NCBI GenBank assembly: GCA_900556625.1
Contig: USPQ01000003.1
Location: 1 to 64,000 of the forward strand
Reading direction: 5' to 3'
Length of the DNA stretch: 64,000 nucleotides
Source of the DNA: an uncultured Bacteroides sp.
GTDB lineage: Bacteria > Bacteroidota > Bacteroidia > Bacteroidales > Bacteroidaceae
Shown here: positions 1 through 9,574 of the stretch, in pieces
Layout of the letters: each line of letters begins with the position of its first letter
How positions within the stretch are numbered: position 1 is the first letter of the stretch
Made by a program: the position numbers and the translations under genes
Notes under the pieces: generated by a model
Told to the model about the DNA's origin: nothing
The model's input: the letters and a program-made list of their open reading frames with translations, nothing else
Database searches by the model: none

Positions 1-1262
1 ACGGTTATCACCGTTATTTCAATGAATGGGCAGAACGTGATATGGTGAATATGCTTCATAATTACCGTAACAATCCGTGTGTAGTAATGTGGAGTATCGG
101 AAATGAAGTACCGACCCAATGCAGTCCTGTCGGTTATAAAGTAGCCAAGTTCCTGCAGGATATTTGCCATCGTGAAGACCCTACCCGTCCCGTTACCTGC
201 GGAATGGACCAAGTGACTTGCGTACTTGCCAACGGATTTGCCGCTATGATCGACATTCCGGGACTTAACTATCGGGCTCATCGCTATAAAGAGGCATACG
301 ACCAACTCCCACAAAATCTGATATTAGGAAGTGAGACAGCTTCTACCGTCAGCTCACGCGGAGTATACAAATTCCCTGTGGAAGATAAAAAAAGTGCCAC
401 TTACGACGACCACCAATGCTCTTCATACGATGTGGAAGCCTGTTCCTGGTCAAATATTCCGGATGAAGACTTTGCGCTAGCTGACGACAACCATTGGACA
501 ATCGGACAATTCGTATGGACAGGATTTGATTACCTAGGTGAACCATCGCCATACGATACAAACGCATGGCCTAATCACAGTTCAATGTTCGGCATCATCG
601 ACCTTGCCAGTATCCCTAAAGACCGTTACTATCTTTATCGCAGTGTATGGAACAAAAAGGCGGAAACATTACATATCCTGCCACACTGGACATGGCCGGG
701 ACGTGAAGGGAAGGTTACTCCCGTATTTGTATACACCAACCATCCTACAGCCGAACTGTTTATTAACGGTAAAAGTTACGGCAAACAAAGTAAAAACAAC
801 AGCTCGCTTAAAAACCGTTACCGCCTAATGTGGATGGATGCTATATATGAGCCGGGCGAGATAAAAGTAGTGGCCTACAATAAAGATGGAAAAGCAGTAG
901 CTGAAAAAATTGTCCGCACTGCCGGAAAGCCTCATCACATCGAACTGGTGAGCAACCGCAACGAACTGACAGCAGACGGAAAAGACTTAGCCTATATCAC
1001 CGTCAAAGTGGTAGATAAGGATGGAAATCTATGTCCCGCTGACAGCCGACAGATAAACTTCTCCGTAAAAGGAGCAGGCAAGTATCGTGCCGCTGCTAAT
1101 GGCGACCCGACAAATCTGGAGCAATTCCATCTTCCGAAAATGCATACCTTCAACGGAATGCTGACAGCCATAGTACAATCCGGTGAAACAGCCGGAGAAA
1201 TCGTACTCACAGCAAAAGCAAGTGGAGTGAAAGCTGGAAATATTCGTATCCAAACGAAATAA
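1..1262 (+). CDS. GH2 family beta-glycosidase (5' truncated by window)
   Basis: This is the C-terminal part of a family 2 glycoside hydrolase (beta-galactosidase/beta-glucuronidase type). The frame is open from base 3, before the first ATG at 42, so the gene starts outside the window. The TIM-barrel catalytic region is visible: WSIGNE carries the usual acid/base Glu, and LILGSET carries the nucleophile Glu. Behind it are the C-terminal beta-sandwich domains typical of long Bacteroidetes GH2 enzymes, with an Ig/invasin-like segment near ELTADGKDLAYITVKVVDKDG. The gene ends at a strong hairpin terminator. The substrate cannot be told from this fragment; the upstream neighbours that would say are outside the window. 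Confidence 0.9.
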   Translation, partial: GYHRYFNEWAERDMVNMLHNYRNNPCVVMWSIGNEVPTQCSPVGYKVAKFLQDICHREDPTRPVTCGMDQVTCVLANGFAAMIDIPGLNYRAHRYKEAYDQLPQNLILGSETASTVSSRGVYKFPVEDKKSATYDDHQCSSYDVEACSWSNIPDEDFALADDNHWTIGQFVWTGFDYLGEPSPYDTNAWPNHSSMFGIIDLASIPKDRYYLYRSVWNKKAETLHILPHWTWPGREGKVTPVFVYTNHPTAELFINGKSYGKQSKNNSSLKNRYRLMWMDAIYEPGEIKVVAYNKDGKAVAEKIVRTAGKPHHIELVSNRNELTADGKDLAYITVKVVDKDGNLCPADSRQINFSVKGAGKYRAAANGDPTNLEQFHLPKMHTFNGMLTAIVQSGETAGEIVLTAKASGVKAGNIRIQTK

Positions 1263-1293
1263 CACATTTCAAGAACAAACAATATCTTAATCT

Positions 1294-1336
1294 GCCACCG
1301 GATTGCACTTCTATCGAAAGTCGTCCGGTGGCTTTT
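1294..1336 (+). terminator. Rho-independent terminator after GH2
   Basis: A 9-bp perfect stem, GCCACCGGA (1294-1302) and TCCGGTGGC (1324-1332), is followed by TTTT. It lies 31 bp after the GH2 stop. Confidence 0.8.
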
Positions 1337-1402
1337 ATATATAAATACAGGCAAGGCCTTTTCTTTTGCAAGAAAAGGAGCTTATAAATGCAAGTTAATA
1401 TT

Positions 1403-1410
1403 TATCTTTG
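1403..1410 (+). promoter_or_regulatory. Bacteroides -7 box (TAtcTTTG)
   Basis: TATCTTTG matches the Bacteroides TAnnTTTG consensus. It lies 20 bp before the ATG at 1431 and just after the GH2 terminator, so it probably starts the lipoprotein-DUF3160-CapA transcript. No convincing -33 TTTG at normal spacing was found. Confidence 0.55.
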
Positions 1411-1430
1411 CATCAGAAAAAATTACGGAT

Positions 1431-1982
1431 ATGTCATATAGGACTTCTTTCCTCCTTTTAACAGGTCTTATGCCTATATTCTGTTCATGTCACGACAATA
1501 ACAGGTTTGAATGGAAGGTTGCTCAGAAACACATGGAAGTGTCTCTGAATAAAGAGTCCGACTCACTTTATGTTATCCACCTGGACACGGATCGCCCCAG
1601 TCATTCTACCTGGGAATTGCCCTACCCTGTCTATCAATTTGATTATGGAGATATTACAGGAAACGGAGTTCCCGAAATCATTGTCGGAGTTATCAAACCG
1701 ACAAGATTTGATCCCAAACCGGACAAACGGTTATTTATTTACCGGATTGCAGATGAAGCTTATATCCGTCCGCTTTGGTTAGGGTCAAGGGTAGCACAAC
1801 CATTGGAAGACTTCAGAATAATCCGTGAAGAGACTCCCACACGGATACGGACTCTAGAACGGGAACGCAGTGGGAATTTTCTAGTCGCAGAATACATCTG
1901 GAGAGGATTCGGTCTGGATTTCAAGCGATACTTAAAACGGGAGGTTAAAAAACAGGAAGCCATACATATCCTCAAACATTAG
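1431..1982 (+). CDS. Small predicted lipoprotein, FG-GAP/VCBS-like
   Basis: A 183-residue hypothetical protein. The N-terminus is a lipoprotein signal peptide: a hydrophobic stretch, then LMPIFCSC with the lipobox Cys near residue 19. The middle contains FDYGDITGNGVPEIIVGV, which resembles the calcium-binding D-x-x-G-N-G loops of FG-GAP/VCBS repeat proteins; only one such loop is clear. It is followed 35 bp later by the DUF3160 lipoprotein on the same strand, so the two may be cotranscribed. It has its own TAnnTTTG box. I do not recognise a specific function. Confidence 0.8.
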   Translation: MSYRTSFLLLTGLMPIFCSCHDNNRFEWKVAQKHMEVSLNKESDSLYVIHLDTDRPSHSTWELPYPVYQFDYGDITGNGVPEIIVGVIKPTRFDPKPDKRLFIYRIADEAYIRPLWLGSRVAQPLEDFRIIREETPTRIRTLERERSGNFLVAEYIWRGFGLDFKRYLKREVKKQEAIHILKH

Positions 1983-2017
1983 CTACTATCATCATACTAT
2001 ATAGCGTAATTAATTGA

Positions 2018-4477
2018 ATGGAAATAAACATGAAACGACTATTATTATTCACCTGTATACTATTGTTCATTCTCTGCGGATGCAAGAATAAAAACAAAAA
2101 CAACCAAATCATGTCCGCTGTATCTGCACAAACAGATACAATTACCAATCCCGTTTCCTCGCTGTTGACTGATACGGTACTACCTCAGTTCATTGATTTA
2201 AAGCAGGATATCAGCCATCTTTCTTTTCAGGAACTACGGTTATTACGCAGTTATCCGTATGCCATACATGGCTATCATTTTATGGAAGCGGATATCAATG
2301 CTTTTTTCTCAGCCAATACCAAATGGTACAACAACTTAGTCAATGATATATATTGGGACGCAGAAGAAGGAAAAGGTAAGTTTGCAGAAAGCTATGAAGA
2401 GGTCAACCTGACACCTGAAGAAAAAGCCTTTGTCGACCGTATTGATGCACGTATGACAGAACTACGCCAGCATCAATTCATACAACGGGATTCCTATTAC
2501 CTGGGAAATACAAATAACATCGTCAACTTGTTTCAATTTAAGGATATAGACAAAGAAATATTGGAGAAACTACAACAAAACAACTTTGTCATCACAAAAG
2601 GAAATAACCTGCAACTCTTTCATGCCTACGAAGAAAACGACTACCGCCAAGTACCTAATTTTATTACTACCGACCTGTATCTGCAAGCATTCCACATGTA
2701 TTTCTCTTATATCCTAAAGAGTCTGGAAAAGCAACATATCATTCCTACACTCGAAATGCTATGCCATTCTTTCAATGCAGCCTGCATCAAGCTGGCCGAA
2801 CAAACGGAGGACGAATCCCTAAAAGATATGGCCGAACACGCAGCAACCTTCTATGCCATCCCTTATTATCTGCTGACCAATAAGACGCTTACCGTTCCCT
2901 CCAAATATGAAACAGAATATCAGGAAGAAATAGAGCACATTAATAAACAGGAAGATAACTTTTCTGACTTTCTTTCATACAAAGATGCATATTTCCCGTA
3001 TAGCCTTTTCAAGCCTCGTGGACATTACACGCGAGAACCGCAATTACAAGCATATTTCAAAGCAATGATGTGGCTGCAAACTGCCTGCTTTTGCAGGGAG
3101 CAACAGGAACAATTGAAACGTTCCATTTTTCAGGCTGCCGTACTTTGTACTTACAAAAGTATAGACCAGACACCACTGATAAAGTTATATCAACATATCT
3201 ATACCCCACTCACATTCCTAATGGGGGAAGCCGACAACCTATCCATCTTTGATATCGCCCGAATTTTGGAAAAGAATAATGCCATACATATTGAAGACGC
3301 ACTGACAGCCGGACAAATAGAGAAAGTGAATCAGGCTCTTATTGAATTGGCAAAACATAAAAACAACATAAAGCCTCAGATAGAAATCACTTGCCGGGAT
3401 AAAATAAACTTTATGCCACAACGGTATCTATCTGACAATGAAGTAATTCAAAAGTTAGTTGATGTCAATCCCAATAGTCAACGAGCCTACCCGAAAGGTT
3501 TGGATGTATTCGCGACCTTTGGCACAGGTACTGCTGAAAGTTTGTTGATTGATTTTTATAAAGAGCCTAATAACTGGAGCGAATATTCTAAAGAATTACA
3601 ACAACTAAAGGATAAATTCAAAACAAGTAAATCCACACAACTCTCTGTCTACGAACTATGGATGAAGAGTTTGCTCACCATGCAACAAACGGACAAAAAT
3701 AATCCGGGATTCATGCAAACTCCTGAATGGGGATACAAGAATCTGAATACTGCTTTGGCTTCTTGGGCAGAGTTAAAACACGATGCCATACTTTATGGAG
3801 AACAGCCGATGGCTGCTGAATGTGGAGGTGCCGGACCTCCCGATCCAATCGTTGTAGGATATGTAGAACCTAATCTACCTTTCTGGAGGAAAATGGAGAA
3901 CATTCTCCAGGCCACCCGACTAATCCTGCAACAGAACGATTGTATGACCGATGACCTGAAAGGAAAAACCGATCAATTGAATGACTACGTCACCTTCCTT
4001 ATTCAAGTAACAGAAAAAGAACTGAGAGGAGAGAAACTGACAGAACCGGAATACCGGACACTGGAATATATGGGTAGCAGTATTGAGTATTTCACTTTAT
4101 CTGTAGTTGACCCAGATTTGCATCTGGATGATTGGTCATTAGTACAAGGTCCGGACAAGTCGATAGCCATAGTAGCCGGTATTTATACCCGCAATATAAG
4201 GGGTTGTAACAAGAATGGAATACTACATATAGCGACAGGAAATGCCAACAATATTTATGTCGTAGTAGAAATAGAAGGCAACCTCTATTTGACTCGCGGG
4301 GCGACCTTCAGCTATTACGAGTTTGTCCAGCCACTAGGCACAAGGCTTACCGATGAAGAATGGCAAAAAATGCTGGAAGAAAAGAAAGCACCCGCCGTAC
4401 CAGAGTGGATGAAGAGTATCCTGATAGAGAAGGAGCCTCATGTAAATGAAAGAGTTTTTTATAGTTCCGGTTGTTAA
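2018..4477 (+). CDS. DUF3160-domain lipoprotein
   Basis: An 819-residue protein matching the DUF3160 family, exported proteins of unknown function. A signal sequence LLLFTCILLFILCGC gives a lipobox Cys; starting at the internal ATG at 2030 gives a tighter signal peptide (MKRLLLF). The rest is a long mostly helical domain with family-like segments such as AECGGAGPPDPIVVGYVEPNL and a C-terminal GATFSYYEFVQP. The stop overlaps the next ATG in TAATG, so the CapA-like gene is probably translationally coupled. Function unknown; the N-terminal Lys/Asn-rich linker fits a surface or periplasmic lipoprotein. Confidence 0.85.
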   Translation: MEINMKRLLLFTCILLFILCGCKNKNKNNQIMSAVSAQTDTITNPVSSLLTDTVLPQFIDLKQDISHLSFQELRLLRSYPYAIHGYHFMEADINAFFSANTKWYNNLVNDIYWDAEEGKGKFAESYEEVNLTPEEKAFVDRIDARMTELRQHQFIQRDSYYLGNTNNIVNLFQFKDIDKEILEKLQQNNFVITKGNNLQLFHAYEENDYRQVPNFITTDLYLQAFHMYFSYILKSLEKQHIIPTLEMLCHSFNAACIKLAEQTEDESLKDMAEHAATFYAIPYYLLTNKTLTVPSKYETEYQEEIEHINKQEDNFSDFLSYKDAYFPYSLFKPRGHYTREPQLQAYFKAMMWLQTACFCREQQEQLKRSIFQAAVLCTYKSIDQTPLIKLYQHIYTPLTFLMGEADNLSIFDIARILEKNNAIHIEDALTAGQIEKVNQALIELAKHKNNIKPQIEITCRDKINFMPQRYLSDNEVIQKLVDVNPNSQRAYPKGLDVFATFGTGTAESLLIDFYKEPNNWSEYSKELQQLKDKFKTSKSTQLSVYELWMKSLLTMQQTDKNNPGFMQTPEWGYKNLNTALASWAELKHDAILYGEQPMAAECGGAGPPDPIVVGYVEPNLPFWRKMENILQATRLILQQNDCMTDDLKGKTDQLNDYVTFLIQVTEKELRGEKLTEPEYRTLEYMGSSIEYFTLSVVDPDLHLDDWSLVQGPDKSIAIVAGIYTRNIRGCNKNGILHIATGNANNIYVVVEIEGNLYLTRGATFSYYEFVQPLGTRLTDEEWQKMLEEKKAPAVPEWMKSILIEKEPHVNERVFYSSGC

Positions 4478-5403
4478 TGAACTTTTATCAGATAAGCCGA
4501 ATCACAGCTGGCATTGGAATCATATTCCTAATGCTGGCTGCCTGTCAACAGCCTTCAGAAGAATGTCTGTCTATCGCTTTCACTGGAGACGTCCTTTTGG
4601 ACAGGGGAGTACGCCAACAAATCCGAAAAAAAGGTGTCGAACACTTATTTGAATCAGTCACACCACTGTTCCGCTCCGTAGATGCAACAGTTATCAATCT
4701 AGAGTGCCCTATTACCTCCGTTCGTTCACCACTGCACAAGAAATATATCTTCCGCGCTGAACCAATATGGGCAACAGTTCTATCCCAAGCCGGTATTACT
4801 CACGCTGCTATGGCAAATAATCATACAATAGATCAAGGACGAAACGGATTGACAGACACCAATCAATATCTCTTATCCTCTGGAATTACTCCGGTAGGCT
4901 ACGGAGATACTTCCCCACAAAGTTGCCAGCCTGTTCTTATTAAGAAAGGAAAGATAGAAGTGGCACTTTACAACTCCGTTGCACTTCCTTTGGAAAACTG
5001 GGTATATCTGGAAAACAGCCCCGGTATCTGTCAGCAGCCGATAGAGGAACTGAAAGAAGAAATCACAAACTTCAAACGGCAGAATCCCAAAAGTTACATA
5101 GTCGTTATTCTTCATTGGGGAGTAGAATATCAGCCCCTCCCTACCCTTGTCCAAAGAAAAGGTGCACACTCGCTCATTCGCGCCGGAGCGGATGCAATCA
5201 TCGGACACCATCCTCACATCATTCAAAAAGAGGAATATTACGATGGCAAACCAATCTTTTACAGTTTGGGGAATTTCGTATTCGACCAGCACAAACCGGA
5301 AACTACGCAAAGTTTAATTGTACAACTAAACTTTACAACCACAGAATGCAATGTCCAACTTCATCCTGTGGTTATTAATCATTGCAAACCGGAACTCCAA
5401 TAG
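4477..5403 (+). CDS. CapA/PgsA-type metallophosphatase-fold lipoprotein
   Basis: A 308-residue CapA-family protein (calcineurin-like fold, capsule/poly-gamma-glutamate type). The ATG at 4477 overlaps the DUF3160 stop (TAATG); an upstream TTG at 4471 is possible but less likely. The signal peptide ends in the lipobox MLAAC (Cys23). Family motifs in order: FTGDVLLDRG, NLECP, ANNHTIDQG, HWGVEYQ, GHHPHIIQ and SLGNFVFD, which carry the expected metal-ligand Asp/Asn/His residues. No other pga/cap genes are nearby, so a role in poly-glutamate synthesis is not supported; many Bacteroidetes carry stand-alone copies. It converges with trkA, 23 bp apart. Confidence 0.88.
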   Translation: MNFYQISRITAGIGIIFLMLAACQQPSEECLSIAFTGDVLLDRGVRQQIRKKGVEHLFESVTPLFRSVDATVINLECPITSVRSPLHKKYIFRAEPIWATVLSQAGITHAAMANNHTIDQGRNGLTDTNQYLLSSGITPVGYGDTSPQSCQPVLIKKGKIEVALYNSVALPLENWVYLENSPGICQQPIEELKEEITNFKRQNPKSYIVVILHWGVEYQPLPTLVQRKGAHSLIRAGADAIIGHHPHIIQKEEYYDGKPIFYSLGNFVFDQHKPETTQSLIVQLNFTTTECNVQLHPVVINHCKPELQ

Positions 5404-5426
5404 CCGATATTCACATAAAGCAATTA

Positions 5427-6113
5427 TCAGATAGCTTTCCAGAAAGCCTGGAAATCACGGTATTTACCGTAACAAACCAATTCGTCCCCCTCATTTACTT
5501 TCTCATCCTCCGGCAAATTGTTTTTCACATGAAGCTCTGTCAGGGAGATCCCCAAACAATTAGTTATTTTATCCGCACGTTTCAGCCCGATAAGTTTTAA
5601 ATGAAACTCTCCATCCAAATTCAGTTCATTCACAAAATATCCCACAAACTTCTTCGGTACGGTAAACTTCACTACATAATATTCCGAGTCAATACGGAAA
5701 CCCTCCATATTTGTCCCGAAGTCAAGTAATTGCACCAAGTTACGTGCAGCATCTTCTTCCGGAGTCAGAATCTTCTCCAAGTTGAAAGCCTCCAATACCG
5801 CCTTATGCACACCGTCAATTGCACGGGCATAAATACGGGCTACTTTCTTCTGCTTCAGCAGGGCCACTACCCGCACAGACGCACCGAAGTTTTCGCCAAT
5901 CGCCACAATCACCACATCCACACTATTCAGCGGAAGTACCGACAAAGATTGTTCGTCCGTCGCGTCAATTACAAAAGCAGTAGCCACCTTATCTTTGATT
6001 GCGTCCACACGGCTTTCGCTGATATCCGCACCAATAATTTCATGTCCCAATGCGGACAACTCTTCTGCCAACACATGACCATAATTCCCTAAACCAATAA
6101 TAATATACTTCAT
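5427..6113 (-). CDS. trkA: Potassium uptake regulatory subunit TrkA/KtrA
   Basis: A 228-residue cytoplasmic gating subunit of a Trk/Ktr potassium channel. The N-terminal RCK domain has the nucleotide-binding glycines GLGNYG (Gly7, Gly9, Gly12), with Asp30 (GADIS) ending beta-2, as in NAD(H)/ATP-binding RCK proteins. RCK-C (TrkA_C) follows from about residue 140. The single RCK_N+RCK_C unit and the length fit KtrA rather than the double-length E. coli TrkA. It starts 4 bp after the trkH stop, so the two form one minus-strand operon. Confidence 0.93.
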   Translation of the reverse strand: MKYIIIGLGNYGHVLAEELSALGHEIIGADISESRVDAIKDKVATAFVIDATDEQSLSVLPLNSVDVVIVAIGENFGASVRVVALLKQKKVARIYARAIDGVHKAVLEAFNLEKILTPEEDAARNLVQLLDFGTNMEGFRIDSEYYVVKFTVPKKFVGYFVNELNLDGEFHLKLIGLKRADKITNCLGISLTELHVKNNLPEDEKVNEGDELVCYGKYRDFQAFWKAI

Positions 6114-6117
6114 ATCT

Positions 6118-7947
6118 TTAGTTTATGATGATGTTATCACTCGGATAACGGTATTTTGTATTCTTTTTCTGTTTCACAATTCCAAGCATTAATGTTATCA
6201 AGCCCACTCGACCGATAAACATCAATAACGCTACCAATAATTTGCTTGCATCACACAAACTCGGAGTCAGATTCAAGCTGGAGCCTACCGTGCTAAGCGC
6301 CGAAACACATTCGAACGTCAATGCCATCAACGATGCTTGCGGTTCGAGCATACTCAAGATAAAAATAAAAAGAAATAGCACGCTCAATGACATAACCACT
6401 GTTGCATTGGAACGCCGGATAGAATCATGAGACAACTCCCTACCAAACACCTCGACACGCTCCGTACCACGCAACACAGCTACGAGATTGAGAACAACTA
6501 CCGCAAAGGCATTCACTTTGACACCACCGGCAGTAGACTGCGCCCCACCTCCAATCCACATCAACACCAGATAAACCAACAACGTCTGTACACTCAGAGA
6601 GGCCAAATCGACACTGCTGAAACCGGCGGTTCGCGGACAAGTGGCATTAAAGAATGCCTGCGTCCATTTATCTGCAACAGGCATCCCCGCAAACGAAGCA
6701 TTCCATTCGAAAGCGGCAATCGCCAATGTACCGATTACCAAAAGCAGAAAAGTCATTATCAGCACAATCTTCGTATTCAAATTATAAAGATGATGCACCT
6801 TGTGCCTTTCCAACTTACGGGTACGGATAAACCTCCAGAAATGACGCAGATGATATAGAACGATATCCTTGAAGTTAACCAAAATAGGGAAACCGATCCC
6901 ACCCAGAATAATCAAAAAGGAAACAGAGACAAACAACCAGTTATGATTGGTCATCACCATCGGATTCCCCAAATTGCCGGAAAGCGTAGAGAACCCGGCA
7001 TTACAGAAAGCCGAAATGGAATGAAAAGCAGCAAAAGCCAGTTCCTCATCCAGATTCATCCCCAATGTACCATGAATACTGAACCAGATAGCGACCATAC
7101 CGATTCCTTCAATCACCAATGTAAAGCCCAATATATATAATAAGGTAGACAACAAAGAACCCAATGAATTGGAACTGACCATATCCCGGACAACCAACTG
7201 ATTATAAAGAGAGGTATTTCCCATAAAGAACATCGCAAAGAAACTCGTTAATGTCATCACTCCCAAACCACCGATTTGAATCAGCAAGATTATAACAACG
7301 AGCCCTCCTGTCGTAAATGTAGTCGACACATCCACCGGTACTAGCCCCGTCACACACACCGCACTCGTAGCCGTAAACAGCGAATCGACCCAAGTAATGC
7401 CATTCACCGTACACTTTGGCAACATCAATAATCCCGTGCCAATAAGAATGATAGCCAGAAAACTGACTGCCAATATCAAAGACGGGTTGGTACGCCGCCC
7501 CAACAGACGTACCAATCCGTTGGACAGATTCAATAAAGAAAAGACCAGCAATAATATCAAATGGTAAAATTTGCCATCCAAGAACTCCCAGAACTGCAAG
7601 ATAGCTCCTTCCTCCTCCGGACGATGAAAAATGACAGGTATCAAAGTCAGGTACAACAGCCCGCTCAATATCCAGGCCAATTTCCGATATTGCTTTTTAG
7701 TGCTCCTATATTCAAGCGAAATATGCAACGTTACATCAATCAGAAAGATAATCCATACAGCCTTATACAGAACTTGTATTTTCGCAATTTCATCTACCGA
7801 CAACGGAAAGCCGTGTTCATAAATCACTCCGACAATTAGCGTAAGAGACGCTAAATAAGTTAAAGCCTCCACTAAGCCCAGTATAATTCGTATATAAGGT
7901 TTTAGCAGTTTATTCTGATATAACAGGAATTTATGATAAATCTTCAT
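6118..7947 (-). CDS. trkH: Potassium transporter membrane subunit TrkH/KtrB
   Basis: The ion-conducting subunit of the Trk/Ktr potassium uptake system, partner of the adjacent trkA. The protein is highly hydrophobic with the four pore-loop repeats of the family, e.g. TATSAVCVTGLVPVD, FHSISAFCNAGFSTL, FNATCPRTAGFSSVD and FECVSALSTVGSSLNL. The N-terminus has extra membrane helices, common in Bacteroidetes. The frame is open to an ATG at 7995, but a -7 promoter box lies at 7971-7978 between the two candidates, so the start at 7947 (MKIYHKF, 609 residues) is preferred. Confidence 0.92.
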   Translation of the reverse strand: MKIYHKFLLYQNKLLKPYIRIILGLVEALTYLASLTLIVGVIYEHGFPLSVDEIAKIQVLYKAVWIIFLIDVTLHISLEYRSTKKQYRKLAWILSGLLYLTLIPVIFHRPEEEGAILQFWEFLDGKFYHLILLLVFSLLNLSNGLVRLLGRRTNPSLILAVSFLAIILIGTGLLMLPKCTVNGITWVDSLFTATSAVCVTGLVPVDVSTTFTTGGLVVIILLIQIGGLGVMTLTSFFAMFFMGNTSLYNQLVVRDMVSSNSLGSLLSTLLYILGFTLVIEGIGMVAIWFSIHGTLGMNLDEELAFAAFHSISAFCNAGFSTLSGNLGNPMVMTNHNWLFVSVSFLIILGGIGFPILVNFKDIVLYHLRHFWRFIRTRKLERHKVHHLYNLNTKIVLIMTFLLLVIGTLAIAAFEWNASFAGMPVADKWTQAFFNATCPRTAGFSSVDLASLSVQTLLVYLVLMWIGGGAQSTAGGVKVNAFAVVVLNLVAVLRGTERVEVFGRELSHDSIRRSNATVVMSLSVLFLFIFILSMLEPQASLMALTFECVSALSTVGSSLNLTPSLCDASKLLVALLMFIGRVGLITLMLGIVKQKKNTKYRYPSDNIIIN

Positions 7948-7970
7948 ATCATATTTTTTATAACGTCGTG

Positions 7971-7978
7971 CAAACTTA
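7971..7978 (-). promoter_or_regulatory. -7 box for trkH-trkA (TAagTTTG)
   Basis: Read on the minus strand this is TAAGTTTGC, a match to the Bacteroides -7 consensus, 23 bp upstream of the ATG at 7947. Its position argues against the longer trkH start at 7995, which would lie upstream of the promoter. Confidence 0.6.
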
Positions 7979-8042
7979 ATTAAAATAACAATCAAAACCG
8001 ATTCTTTGTTGACAAATTTATCTGAATATTAAAAATTTTGCC

Positions 8043-8050
8043 TACTTTTG
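8043..8050 (+). promoter_or_regulatory. -7 box for trpB2 (TActTTTG)
   Basis: TACTTTTGGC lies 28 bp before the trpB2 ATG and matches TAnnTTTG. trkH reads away on the other strand, so the gap between the genes holds divergent promoters. Confidence 0.6.
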
Positions 8051-8078
8051 GCAGCAGATAATTAAAAACCACAATATT

Positions 8079-9449
8079 ATGAGTGACAAAAGAAAACGGT
8101 ATATCCTACCGGAAGAAGAAATTCCACATTACTGGTACAACATCCAGGCTGATATGGTAAACAAGCCAATGCCACCGTTGCACCCGAAAACTAAACAACC
8201 ACTAAAAGCAGAAGATCTCTATCCTATCTTTGCGGAAGAGTTATGCAGACAGGAATTGAATCAGACCGACGCTTGGATTGAAATACCGGAGGAAGTACGC
8301 GAAATGTACAAATATTACCGCAGCACACCGTTAGTCCGTGCATACGGATTGGAAAAAGCACTCGGTACTCCGGCTCATATCTATTTCAAAAACGAAAGTG
8401 TAAGTCCCATCGGTTCTCACAAATTGAATTCCGCATTGGCACAAGCATACTATTGCAAGCAGGAAGGCGTAACCAATATCACTACCGAAACAGGTGCCGG
8501 ACAATGGGGAGCAGCTCTTTCCTACGCGGCAAAAGTCTTCGGTTTGGAAGCGGCCGTTTATCAAGTAAAGATCAGTTATGAGCAAAAGCCCTACCGCCGT
8601 AGCATCATGCAGACGTTCGGAGCACAGGTTACTCCTTCTCCATCCATGTCTACCCGTGCCGGTAAAGATATTCTGACCGCCCACCCCAACTATCAAGGTT
8701 CATTAGGAACAGCTATTTCCGAAGCTATCGAACTGGCACAAATGACTCCCAACTGTAAATACACGCTTGGGTCGGTACTTAGCCACGTCACCCTTCACCA
8801 GACCATCATCGGTCTGGAGGCCGAAAAACAAATGGAGATGGCAGGTGAATACCCGGATATCGTGATCGGGTGTTTCGGAGGAGGTTCCAACTTTGGTGGT
8901 ATCTCTTTCCCGTTCATGCGTCATAACATACTGGAAGGAAAGAAAACCCGTTTCGTGGCAGCCGAACCCGCTTCATGCCCTAAACTGACACGCGGTAAAT
9001 TCCAATATGACTTCGGTGACGAAGCCGGATATACTCCGCTCCTTCCGATGTTTACATTAGGACATAATTTTGCTCCGGCGCATATCCATGCCGGTGGTCT
9101 TCGTTATCATGGCGCAGGTGTGATTGTTTCACAATTGCTCAAAGACAAATTGATGGAAGCGGTAGATATCCAACAGCTGGAATCATTCGAAGCCGGTTGC
9201 CTGTTCGCACAAGCAGAAGGTATCATTCCGGCTCCCGAATCCTGCCACGCCATTGCAGCTGCTATTCGTGAAGCTAACCAATGTAAGGAAACAGGGGAAG
9301 AAAAAGTTATCCTGTTCAACCTTTCCGGACACGGTCTGATCGATATGGCTTCATACGACAAGTATCTGGCAGGTGATTTGGTCAACTATTCATTGACGGA
9401 TGAAGATATTCAAAAGAATCTGGACGAAATCGGAAATTTAGAAAAATAA
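8079..9449 (+). CDS. trpB: TrpB2-type tryptophan synthase beta chain
   Basis: A 456-residue PLP-dependent enzyme of the TrpB2 subgroup, which condenses indole and L-serine to tryptophan. The PLP-binding lysine is Lys115 in IGSHKLNSA; the phosphate-binding glycines are in GCFGGGSNFGG, and ETGAGQWG carries the catalytic-Glu/substrate loop. The N-terminal extension and the HIHAGGLRYHG insertion are typical of TrpB2 rather than the TrpA-partnered TrpB1. No trpA or other trp gene is nearby, so it is a stand-alone copy, perhaps for indole salvage. It is flanked by its own -7 box and a strong terminator. Confidence 0.93.
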   Translation: MSDKRKRYILPEEEIPHYWYNIQADMVNKPMPPLHPKTKQPLKAEDLYPIFAEELCRQELNQTDAWIEIPEEVREMYKYYRSTPLVRAYGLEKALGTPAHIYFKNESVSPIGSHKLNSALAQAYYCKQEGVTNITTETGAGQWGAALSYAAKVFGLEAAVYQVKISYEQKPYRRSIMQTFGAQVTPSPSMSTRAGKDILTAHPNYQGSLGTAISEAIELAQMTPNCKYTLGSVLSHVTLHQTIIGLEAEKQMEMAGEYPDIVIGCFGGGSNFGGISFPFMRHNILEGKKTRFVAAEPASCPKLTRGKFQYDFGDEAGYTPLLPMFTLGHNFAPAHIHAGGLRYHGAGVIVSQLLKDKLMEAVDIQQLESFEAGCLFAQAEGIIPAPESCHAIAAAIREANQCKETGEEKVILFNLSGHGLIDMASYDKYLAGDLVNYSLTDEDIQKNLDEIGNLEK

Positions 9450-9469
9450 TAAGATTTTTAAATCATACA

Positions 9470-9503
9470 AATAAGCCTGGAATCATTTCCGGGTTTATTT
9501 TTT
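9470..9503 (+). terminator. Rho-independent terminator after trpB2
   Basis: A 13-bp stem (9470-9482 with 9487-9499, two G-U pairs) with loop TCAT is followed by a T run to 9503. It lies 20 bp after the trpB2 stop. Confidence 0.88.
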
Positions 9504-9538
9504 CTATCTTTCATTATACCGTATATAAAAGATTTTAC

Positions 9539-9546
9539 TACCTTTG
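9539..9546 (+). promoter_or_regulatory. -7 box for the HTCS gene (TAccTTTG)
   Basis: TACCTTTG lies 28 bp upstream of the sensor ATG and downstream of the trpB2 terminator, so the sensor has its own promoter. Confidence 0.6.
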
Positions 9547-9574
9547 AAGCCATTATTAATCTTATGACCTAATA

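Noticed and set aside
4477..5403. CapA-like gene as part of a poly-gamma-glutamate capsule operon
   Set aside because: No CapB/CapC-type ligase or membrane partners are adjacent; neighbours are DUF3160 and potassium-uptake genes.
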